Shown here: piece after piece, positions 7,033-12,112 of the stretch
How the letters are laid out: each line of letters starts with the position of its first letter
Numbering within the stretch: position 1 is the first letter of the stretch
Assembly: GCA_021819725.1 (NCBI GenBank)
Contig: JAKAQR010000062.1
Span: 1 to 12,112, forward strand
Source: Actinomycetes bacterium
Lineage (GTDB): Bacteria > Actinomycetota > Acidimicrobiia > Acidimicrobiales > Acidimicrobiaceae
Reading direction: 5' to 3'
Length of the DNA: 12,112 nucleotides
Made by a program: the position numbers and the translations under genes
The notes under the pieces: generated by a model
The model's input: only the letters and a program-made list of their open reading frames with translations
The model's database searches: none
What the model was told of the DNA's origin: nothing

Positions 7033-7049
7033 ACAAGTATAAGACATGT
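7033..7049. promoter_or_regulatory. Operator-like palindrome at the gntR start
   Basis: ACAAGTATAAGACATGT is an imperfect 17-base palindrome of the form ACA-n-GT-n-T-n-A-n-AC-n-TGT. It matches ACAAGTTTAAGACAGGT at 6815-6831 over the acn promoter in 15 of 17 positions, and the identity continues for two more bases (GC). A shared site at both divergent genes is the usual sign of an autoregulated local regulator. Confidence 0.65.
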
Positions 7050-7803
7050 GCGCATTCCCCGTTATGTGAGTGTCGCTGATGAGATCAGGGCAGAGATATC
7101 GGCCACTGATTTTCGTCATGGCGACCTCCTGCCATCCGAAGCCGAGTTCGGTTCTCGGTTCGGCGTGTCGCGTATCACCATCCGTAAGGCACTCGAGATC
7201 CTGCGCGGTGAGGGGCTGGTCGAATCCCAACAGGGTCGAGGCTGGGTGGTTACCCGGGCCCCGCTTCGTCAGGTGCTCGGTGAGTTCTCCACGATCGAGC
7301 GCCAGCTCGAAGAGATCGGCGTAGTTCCCCGCCGACGTATCATCGCTTCGCGAGTGATCGAGGCCACCGGGCGCCTCCAGGAGGTCCTCGGTGGTGGCGA
7401 GGTACTTGAGGTCACCCGGGTGAACCTTGCCGATGGTGTGCCATTCGCCAAGGTTACCGTCTGGGTTCCTGCATATCTTGGACGAGGCCTGTCCATCACA
7501 GACCTGGAGCATCGCTCCTTCTATGACCTCCTGAGTGCGTCACGGCTCCTCAAGCGGCCGCTCAAACGAGCGGTGCAGACGATTGCAGGGGTCAGCATCC
7601 CCGAGGTCGACGCCAGGATACTCAACGTTGCAGCGGGCGTCCCTGGACTGTTATGCGAACGCATCACCTTCGATGAGGGCGATCATCCGGTCTTGTTTTC
7701 TCGCTCGCTCTTTCCCGCGTCCATGGCGGTCTTCGAGATCGAGCTTGCACCGGCGCTCGATTCGATCGCACCGACGGGTTTACGGCTCATGGAGTCGCCA
7801 TGA
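7048..7803 (+). CDS. GntR-family (HutC/UTRA subfamily) transcriptional regulator
   Basis: This 251-residue one-component regulator has an N-terminal GntR winged helix-turn-helix at about residues 5-70: IPRYVSVADEIRAEI, LLPSEAEFGSRFGVSRITIRK, then LEILRGEGLVESQQGRGWVV. A UTRA ligand-binding domain covers about 90-245, with typical elements EVTRVNLADGVPFAKVTVWVP and a C-terminal EIELAPALDSI. The GTG at 7048 is used because MRIPRYVSVADEI aligns with family N-termini; a GTG at 7066 is the fallback. No Shine-Dalgarno precedes it, so initiation may be leaderless or weak. The gene is divergent from aconitase and shares its palindromic site, so it probably represses acn and itself until a metabolite binds the UTRA domain. 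UTRA ligands are often sugars, amino acids or fatty acids; here a citrate-pathway compound is inferred only from context. It is not the TetR-type AcnR of corynebacteria. Confidence 0.93.
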   Translation: MRIPRYVSVADEIRAEISATDFRHGDLLPSEAEFGSRFGVSRITIRKALEILRGEGLVESQQGRGWVVTRAPLRQVLGEFSTIERQLEEIGVVPRRRIIASRVIEATGRLQEVLGGGEVLEVTRVNLADGVPFAKVTVWVPAYLGRGLSITDLEHRSFYDLLSASRLLKRPLKRAVQTIAGVSIPEVDARILNVAAGVPGLLCERITFDEGDHPVLFSRSLFPASMAVFEIELAPALDSIAPTGLRLMESP

Positions 7804-7825
7804 TCCGCGAGGGAGGGAGCGACTT

Positions 7826-7902
7826 CGTGCGTAGGCAGGGGTGATGGTTCTGGTTGGGCCCGATCGTGGGGATCGGAATTGGGTCGATCCACCTACGCGA
7901 CG
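7826..7902 (+). repeat. Nested inverted repeat after gntR
   Basis: CGT plus GCGTAGG (7826-7835) pairs with CCTACGC and ACG (7892-7902) with one bulged G, ten pairs in all. Inside, CCGATC (7860-7865) can pair with GATCGG (7871-7876), or GGATCG (7870-7875) with CGATCC (7885-7890); the two are mutually exclusive. No T run follows, so it is not a standard terminator, although it is placed where one would be expected after gntR. Confidence 0.4.
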
Positions 7903-8554
7903 AGGGTCAAGGTCGGTCAACACCCAACACGGGGTTGCAGCGGGTAACGAGCATATGTACTACAACTGGCTCGAATGACCTTACGCGAGTAGACGCTATT
8001 TTGGGATATGCATCTGCAGATAGCGTGGAGGTACTAGAGGATCTGCTTATCCATCGCACGACGGCGACCCACAGGTGTCGTTGTCATACCTCAGCGATAC
8101 TGCTCGTGCAAAAAGCCTGGCGACAGCGTGTCTTCCACGACGAGTTCCTATAGCACGGCCAGCTGTCTACGAACCACTGCCTGGCTAGTGCCGTAGCGAA
8201 TACGCACAACGACGACGCAGACGGTGGACTTATGTCAACTGGACGTAGCCCTGGCGTCATGCGATGGATATGCAGAATGGATCTCTGGGTCTGCACTACC
8301 TGATGATCAGGTGCTTTGAGACCCGGCGTTCCTCGCTGTCTGGAGAATGCATCCCCTCGACATCGATGGGAGTTCCCCGGAGCTACAGGAGAGAGAGTTT
8401 TTAGGGGAACGGAGGACGTTGCGTGAGGATCCTTTCCGAAGCGAAGTTTGCTTTGGCCTTTAGCACACATCGATGCCTGTGGCTGCCCATAGAGTGTGGC
8501 CGCCATTAATTTACCTTTCGGTCAGACAAGGATCAGAGAATGTTCACTGGAGTC

Positions 8555-8736
8555 CCGTACGATCGAAGTCAGCCCATGAGTTATGAAGTTAAAGGACGGT
8601 GCATGAAAGCATAAATTGACGATCCTATCGCGTTATTGGCCCTCCAGGCGTTCCCGGTGAGGGAAGTTGCGTCTGGTGATATAGGAGGGAGTCACTATTC
8701 AAGGGCCGAGTTGTTGTTGCTGTTCAGATCGTACGG
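8555..8736. repeat. 10-bp inverted repeat upstream of the transporter operon
   Basis: CCGTACGATC (8555-8564) recurs as its exact reverse complement GATCGTACGG (8727-8736). The right copy lies in the spacer of the predicted transporter promoter and both include the palindrome CGTACG. A pair of regulator sites that could loop the intervening 160 bases is one reading. Confidence 0.4.
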
Positions 8737-8746
8737 TATGTACATT
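8717..8746 (+). promoter_or_regulatory. Candidate promoter of the transporter-phosphatase operon
   Basis: TTGCTG (8717-8722) and TACATT (8741-8746) are 18 bases apart. An overlapping alternative is TTGTTG (8714-8719) with TATGTA (8737-8742), 17 bases apart. Either would give a 5' leader of about 55-60 bases. The match is moderate and the GATCGTACGG inverted-repeat arm lies in the spacer. Confidence 0.35.
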
Positions 8747-8757
8747 TGTCGTGACAT

Positions 8758-8782
8758 GTTGCGCCTGTTGATCTGGTGCAAC
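8758..8782. repeat. Imperfect palindrome in the transporter leader
   Basis: GTTGCGCC (8758-8765) and GGTGCAAC (8775-8782) form an inverted repeat with seven of eight matches around a 9-base centre, ending 25 bases before the transporter ATG. It could be an operator or a leader hairpin close to the ribosome-binding site. Confidence 0.4.
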
Positions 8783-8807
8783 ACGATTGGAATGGGAGTT
8801 AATTAAC

Positions 8808-10169
8808 ATGAGCATGGCCGAACTGAACACCAAAGATGGGATCCTAGATGACGAAAGACTGCATGGGTTCCATAGGAAGCTAACATTGTTTTCTGCAGGA
8901 GGAGCATTTCTTGATGGCTACGATCTAGCAGTTATAGGTGTTGCCCTACCATTTCTAACACAGCACTTTCATCTTTCCACCGTTATGCAGTCCTGGACAG
9001 TTGGTTCTGTCCTTATTGGAAATATGGTAGGAATGCTTATTTTTGGTTTTCTCACCGATAAATTGGGTAGACGCTCCATGTACGTAATTGATTTGGTGGC
9101 ATTCGTTGTCTTTGCTGCACTCACAGCGGTCAGCACCCAATTCTGGGAGTTGCTACTATTTCGCTTTTTGCTCGGGGTTGGCATAGGTGCGGACTATACG
9201 ATATCTCCCGCATTGGTCGCCGAATTTAATCCGGCTGCCAGGAGGGGTGCTAGGGTAGGAAGCCTGACGTTGTGGTTTTTTGTGGGCGGTCTGCTGAGTT
9301 ACGTGCTTGGTATCGGGCTGGCGCCATTTGGAACTATAGCGTGGCGTATTATGTTGGCATTTGGTGCGCTACTTGCCTTGGTGGTGCTGATCCTGCGGAG
9401 TCGGATACCAGAGTCCCCGAGATGGCTCAGATCTAAGCATAGAGATGATGAGGCTGACAAGGTCTTGGAGCACTTGACTAGGGTCGCGACGGATGTGGCT
9501 CCGATGGTCATCGATAACTCTAATCATGTCCTTCTACCATCTGATAGGCGGTTGCGAACTCTGTTCGGAAGAATTGCCTTTGTCAGTGCATTCTGGTTTG
9601 CATGGGATGTTATGTACTACGGGGTAAGTCTATTTGCGCCGTCGATAGTGAAGGCGGCGGGACATGGTTCAGTCTTGATGGCGGACTTCGCTGGGGCTTC
9701 GCTCTCGATAGTATCAATCATCGGAACCGTCGTATGCATTTACGTCTTGGTTGACAAGGTTGGGCGCAGACCACTCCTGATATTTGGGTTCTTGGGGCTG
9801 GCAATTCCACTGTTGGTCTTGGCGAGCATCCATAATCCTTCGATATCGTTACTGGTGCTCCTGCTGGATTTGGGTGTACTGATTGGTAACTTAGGCCCGG
9901 GAGTTCTACCTTGGATTTACGCGACGGATTTGTTTCCTACGAAGGTCCGAGCCCTTGGCACCGGTGTGGGAGCCTTCGTCGGTCGGATTGGTGGTCTGCT
10001 TGGAGTCTTTCTGTTTCCGAACTTGGTGGAACATCTTGGCGTTGCGCATGCCACTTTTCTTTTTGTCGGGGTGGGAATAGTTGGGAGTATCATCGCATTC
10101 ATTTGGGCACCTGAGACAAAGGGTAGATCGTTGGAGTCACTTGAGGCGGGGCTTGGAGATAATGGTTAG
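8808..10169 (+). CDS. MFS transporter, sugar-porter / phosphate-symporter-like
   Basis: This 453-residue membrane protein probably has twelve transmembrane helices with a central cytosolic loop at about residues 198-260, and moves a solute with protons. Visible family signatures are DGYDL at 36-40 in helix 1, the MFS motif FLTDKLGRR at 81-89, GIGADYTISPALVAEF near 125-140, PESPRWL at 201-207, a second DKVGRRPLL between helices 8 and 9, and PETKGRSLE at 435-443. PESPRWL and PETKG are sugar-porter hallmarks; the DGYD and G-x-DY-x-x-S combination also recalls phosphate:H+ symporters. The substrate is undetermined. The ATG at 8808 is chosen because GGGAG precedes it by 9 bases; an in-frame TTG at 8787 has no such site. 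The gene is AT-richer than genes upstream and overlaps the phosphatase gene by 8 bases, so the two are coupled. Confidence 0.9.
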   Translation: MSMAELNTKDGILDDERLHGFHRKLTLFSAGGAFLDGYDLAVIGVALPFLTQHFHLSTVMQSWTVGSVLIGNMVGMLIFGFLTDKLGRRSMYVIDLVAFVVFAALTAVSTQFWELLLFRFLLGVGIGADYTISPALVAEFNPAARRGARVGSLTLWFFVGGLLSYVLGIGLAPFGTIAWRIMLAFGALLALVVLILRSRIPESPRWLRSKHRDDEADKVLEHLTRVATDVAPMVIDNSNHVLLPSDRRLRTLFGRIAFVSAFWFAWDVMYYGVSLFAPSIVKAAGHGSVLMADFAGASLSIVSIIGTVVCIYVLVDKVGRRPLLIFGFLGLAIPLLVLASIHNPSISLLVLLLDLGVLIGNLGPGVLPWIYATDLFPTKVRALGTGVGAFVGRIGGLLGVFLFPNLVEHLGVAHATFLFVGVGIVGSIIAFIWAPETKGRSLESLEAGLGDNG

Positions 10170-10866
10170 TGGAAACGGTGGTAGGCCTGTCGCCGCATTC
10201 GATCTCGACGGTACTCTAATTGACAGTATGCCAACTATTATCCGACTGTTGACACTGGCGCTCACTGGGTCGGACTCAGATCACGCTATGCCGCGTTCAC
10301 GCCAGTTTGTGGATGCACGGTTAGGCCCGCCGGAGGAGAGGATCATCGAGTTTCTGGCCGACAGGGACAAGGTGGGGTGGTATGTGGCGGAATATGTATC
10401 GTTTCTGAATAGCCTTCCGTTAAGCGATGTGCGCAGGTTTGCCAATGCTATTTTGGATCAGGCAGAGGCGCGTGGGTTCGGCATTATTGTCGTGACCAAT
10501 AAGAGCACTCGTTTGGCCACAGCAACCTTAGACGTATTGGGTATCTCCGATAGGTGTGAGGTAGTTGTGGACGGCTATTGCCCAGAAGGACCTAAGCCCT
10601 CGCCCGGAGGACTGCTGCGCGCGATTGATGATGTAGGTGGCTCACCAGGGAAAACTGTTTTAGTGGGCGACAGTGATACCGATGGTGCTACCGCGCGTTC
10701 TGCAGGTGTCCGGTTTGCTCGCGCATGTTGGTTTCCCAATGTTCGTGACGCTGGCGTCGCACCAGATTGTTCGACTAGTTCCGATGGCTATGAGTATGTT
10801 TATCGGCCTGAGGAGCTCGCAGCGGTACTTGATTACGTTCATGACTACGGTTTGAGCGATTGCTAG
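10162..10866 (+). CDS. HAD-superfamily phosphatase, phosphoglycolate-phosphatase-like
   Basis: This 234-residue cytosolic hydrolase should remove phosphate from a small phosphorylated metabolite through an aspartyl-phosphate intermediate with magnesium. All four HAD motifs are present: DLDGTLID (nucleophile Asp14, acid/base Asp16), VTNKS with Thr112, Lys145 in GPKPSPGGLL, and VGDSDTDGATARSAGV with acidic Asp170 and Asp174. An alpha-helical cap insertion lies between motifs I and II, as in subclass I enzymes such as Gph. The ATG at 10162 lies within the end of the transporter gene, overlapping its stop by 8 bases, with GGAG 3 bases upstream; a longer frame back to 10081 would run deep into the transporter and is not preferred. 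Coupling to the transporter suggests it acts on the imported compound or a product of it. The specific substrate cannot be assigned. Confidence 0.9.
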   Translation: MVSGNGGRPVAAFDLDGTLIDSMPTIIRLLTLALTGSDSDHAMPRSRQFVDARLGPPEERIIEFLADRDKVGWYVAEYVSFLNSLPLSDVRRFANAILDQAEARGFGIIVVTNKSTRLATATLDVLGISDRCEVVVDGYCPEGPKPSPGGLLRAIDDVGGSPGKTVLVGDSDTDGATARSAGVRFARACWFPNVRDAGVAPDCSTSSDGYEYVYRPEELAAVLDYVHDYGLSDC

Positions 10867-10878
10867 GGGTTTGGGCCA

Positions 10879-11784
10879 ATGGTGACAGTGAAAGATGATC
10901 TTGCAAGGATAATTCACATTTCAGATCTACATGTTGCGGGAGGTGGTGCCGTATCGGAATTGGCAGTTATGAGTGATTTACGTGATACGGCCGAGGCATT
11001 GCGAAGCCACCAGGCTGACCTCATTGTCGTTACTGGCGATCTTACCAGTTATGGTACGGTGAGCAAGGCGGATCTTAGGCTTGCGAAATCGTGGCTTGAT
11101 AGCTTAGGGTGTCCCGTCGTGGTCGTTCCTGGTAACCATGACCTTGGTGCGAACCATTCGCGCTCTGTGTTGAGTCCGGATACGGAGCGATACGAGGATG
11201 TTGTTTTTGGCAACACGCACTTTGGCTCGGTATTTGGCAAGTCGATGGTTCACGTAACACGGCTTGGGAATATTCAGATTGTTGGTATTGCTCTTCGCTC
11301 AGGAGATGCTGATGCGGTGCTGTCCGAGCTGGAGCGTGCAATTGCTAACCAGATCCCTACGGTGGTTGCAGGTCACTATCCGATAGTCCAGGTTCGTGAT
11401 ACAGGGCCGCTACCCAAGGTCCAGCCCATGGACGGATGGTTGGAGGAGGGAACGGTTACGCGGCTGCGAGATATGATCCTTGGCTACAACAACGTGATTG
11501 CATACCTCTGTGGGCACGTGCACGCTTCGACTGCGCGGTTGATCGATGGTAGCGTAATGCAGATTAGTGCAGGAGGGCTGGGTCCGGGCCCGAGCGTTTA
11601 CAGACTCTATCGGGTTCAGGAGGGGTCGCTTGTTGTGGAGACCCACTTTGGTGCGGGCCCACTGGGTTTCTGGGAGAGTTTCGGTCAAATCGATGGGTGT
11701 CCTTTGGAATATCACTTGGGTGCCAGTGACGAGCGCTCGTTCACGGTCGAATTGGTCGGACGTGGCCGTCACCTTCCGTCGTAG
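10879..11784 (+). CDS. Calcineurin-like metallophosphoesterase (Icc/CpdA-like)
   Basis: This 301-residue dinuclear-metal phosphoesterase has the complete motif set: SDLH (Asp16, His18), TGDLTSYG (Asp54), GNHD at 85-88, AGHYP (His166), and GHVH at 212-215. Together these residues ligate two metals and activate water. The arrangement resembles Icc/CpdA-type 3',5'-cyclic-nucleotide phosphodiesterases, but related proteins hydrolyse phosphodiesters of lipids, glycerol or sugars, so the substrate is open. No signal peptide is visible, which points to the cytosol. The gene starts 12 bases after the phosphatase stop, with only a weak GGGG upstream of the ATG, and is the last gene of the cassette before a weak terminator. 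Codon use matches the two preceding genes. Pairing a diesterase with a monoesterase and an importer suggests sequential breakdown of a phosphodiester compound. Confidence 0.92.
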   Translation: MVTVKDDLARIIHISDLHVAGGGAVSELAVMSDLRDTAEALRSHQADLIVVTGDLTSYGTVSKADLRLAKSWLDSLGCPVVVVPGNHDLGANHSRSVLSPDTERYEDVVFGNTHFGSVFGKSMVHVTRLGNIQIVGIALRSGDADAVLSELERAIANQIPTVVAGHYPIVQVRDTGPLPKVQPMDGWLEEGTVTRLRDMILGYNNVIAYLCGHVHASTARLIDGSVMQISAGGLGPGPSVYRLYRVQEGSLVVETHFGAGPLGFWESFGQIDGCPLEYHLGASDERSFTVELVGRGRHLPS

Positions 11785-11787
11785 AGG

Positions 11788-11820
11788 GAGCTTGAAGTCC
11801 TTGTATGGGACTGCTCTTTG
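11788..11820 (+). terminator. Weak terminator-like hairpin after the phosphatase operon
   Basis: GAGC (11788-11791) and AGTCC (11796-11800) pair with GGACT (11808-11812) and GCTC (11813-11816), nine pairs with a 4-base bulge and a 7-base loop, followed by only three T residues. It starts 4 bases after the phosphoesterase stop, the right place for a terminator, but the T run is poor. Confidence 0.4.
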
Positions 11821-11844
11821 TACGCATTACGAAAGGGATAATGG

Positions 11845-11979
11845 CATTTCATGCTGCGGGTTCGTGTTGTTTCCGCTCTACCCTGAAGGGTGGGTTCGAC
11901 CCCGATTGTAGGTTCTGGACGGCCGCTTGTGACTAAGGAGTCAAGCGACCGGAACGACGACAGCGCAAAGCATGAAATG
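11845..11979. repeat. 10-bp inverted repeat near the window end
   Basis: CATTTCATGC (11845-11854) and its exact reverse complement GCATGAAATG (11970-11979) lie 115 bases apart, flanking a segment with no recognised gene. They could be two copies of a regulatory site, or the ends of a very short element; no flanking target duplication was recognised. Confidence 0.3.
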
Positions 11980-12112
11980 ACGGATGAAGTCACCGCCGAT
12001 AATGATGTCAGGGGTTGGTCTTGTGGTAACGGTGTCGGCGAACAAAGAGTAATCGCAAACGAAGCATCGTGAAGCACCTCTATCATCCCTATCACCTTGT
12101 CTGGCGCGAACT

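Larger units (their letters stand above)
7804..8807. other. 1-kb intergenic region without a convincing gene
   Basis: Between the gntR stop and the transporter start I see no recognisable gene. Two long open frames exist. The one at 7854-8153 (+) starts from TTG without a ribosome-binding site. The one at 8084-8506 (-, 140 codons) has AAGG 7 bases before its ATG but encodes a Cys-, Ser-, Pro- and Arg-rich sequence with no known motif. The region contains a long-range hairpin (7826-7902), smaller stem-loops (8167-8196; GTTCCCC/GGGGAAC at 8372-8410), a 10-bp inverted repeat (8555-8736), an unused GGAGGG motif at 8685-8690, and the transporter promoter area. It may be an insertion scar, a long leader, or unrecognised noncoding RNA. 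Confidence 0.6.
11785..12112. other. Window-end region without a confident gene
   Basis: After the weak hairpin there is a possible 31-codon small ORF at 11841-11936 (+), with GAAAGGG 3 bases before its ATG, and a 60-codon frame at 11890-12072 starting from GTG without a ribosome-binding site. Neither resembles a known protein. A 10-bp inverted repeat spans 11845-11979. From GTG at 12069 a frame reads VKHLYHPYHLVWRE to the window edge; the HLVW element is reminiscent of the start of IS200-type transposases but is far too short to call. Confidence 0.45.

Noticed and set aside
6952..7512. 186-codon minus-strand open frame opposite gntR
   Set aside because: It is antisense to a clear GntR-UTRA gene and encodes no recognisable domain.
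7854..8153. 99-codon plus-strand open frame after gntR
   Set aside because: It starts with TTG without a ribosome-binding site, overlaps the hairpin region, and has no family-like motif.
10081..10161. N-terminal extension of the HAD phosphatase
   Set aside because: It would overlap the transporter by nearly 90 bases and adds residues unlike the family; the start at 10162 has GGAG and the usual spacing before DLDGTL.
11877..11915. GGTTCGACCCC resembling a tRNA T-arm, as a possible tRNA remnant or attachment site
   Set aside because: The flanking bases do not form the five-pair T-stem around a seven-base loop, and no acceptor or anticodon arm is found nearby.
1..12112. Search for CRISPR arrays, rRNA, tRNA, complete insertion sequences, phage or defence genes
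   Set aside because: No regularly spaced repeats, RNA gene signatures, full-length transposase or recognised defence domains were seen.

Overview
The window looks like chromosomal DNA from a moderately GC-rich actinobacterium. The strongest pointers are a 6C-type small RNA (two tandem hairpins with C8 and C6 loops) and the paired peptidoglycan-amidation genes murT-gatD, which overlap by ATGA. Several genes lack a Shine-Dalgarno sequence and have a TANNNT -10 box just before the start codon, the leaderless arrangement common in Actinobacteria. An acidophilic Acidimicrobiia-type host is a guess, not something the sequence proves.

Layout. (1) 199-2145, minus strand: a LysR regulator followed by a short-chain dehydrogenase that closely resembles the (3R)-hydroxyacyl-CoA dehydrogenase domain of MFE-2. 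(2) 2193-2309, plus: promoter, 6C RNA and its terminator hairpin. (3) 2384-4386, plus: murT and gatD, the two subunits of the lipid II isoglutaminyl synthase. (4) 4520-6781, minus: a mitochondrial-type aconitase, convergent with gatD. (5) 6787-7047: a shared regulatory region between aconitase and the divergent GntR/HutC regulator at 7048-7803. Related operator-like repeats sit in the acn promoter and at the gntR start, so the GntR protein probably controls both itself and aconitase. (6) 7804-8807: about 1 kb without a convincing gene, with inverted repeats and possible promoters. (7) 8808-11784, plus: a tight, visibly AT-richer cassette of an MFS transporter, a HAD phosphatase and a calcineurin-like phosphoesterase. 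(8) 11785-12112: a weak terminator, a 10-bp inverted repeat and no confident gene.

How the parts work together. murT-gatD serves cell-wall synthesis. acn with its GntR neighbour looks like a self-contained, dedicated control switch for a TCA-cycle enzyme. The 3' cassette couples a transporter to two cytosolic phosphatases, which suggests uptake and dephosphorylation of a phosphorylated or phosphorylatable compound. Its different base composition and large noncoding flank suggest horizontal acquisition.

No phage, CRISPR array, complete insertion sequence or defence system was found. The points most worth following are the GntR-aconitase operator architecture, the 6C RNA placed directly upstream of murT, and the MFS-HAD-phosphoesterase cassette.
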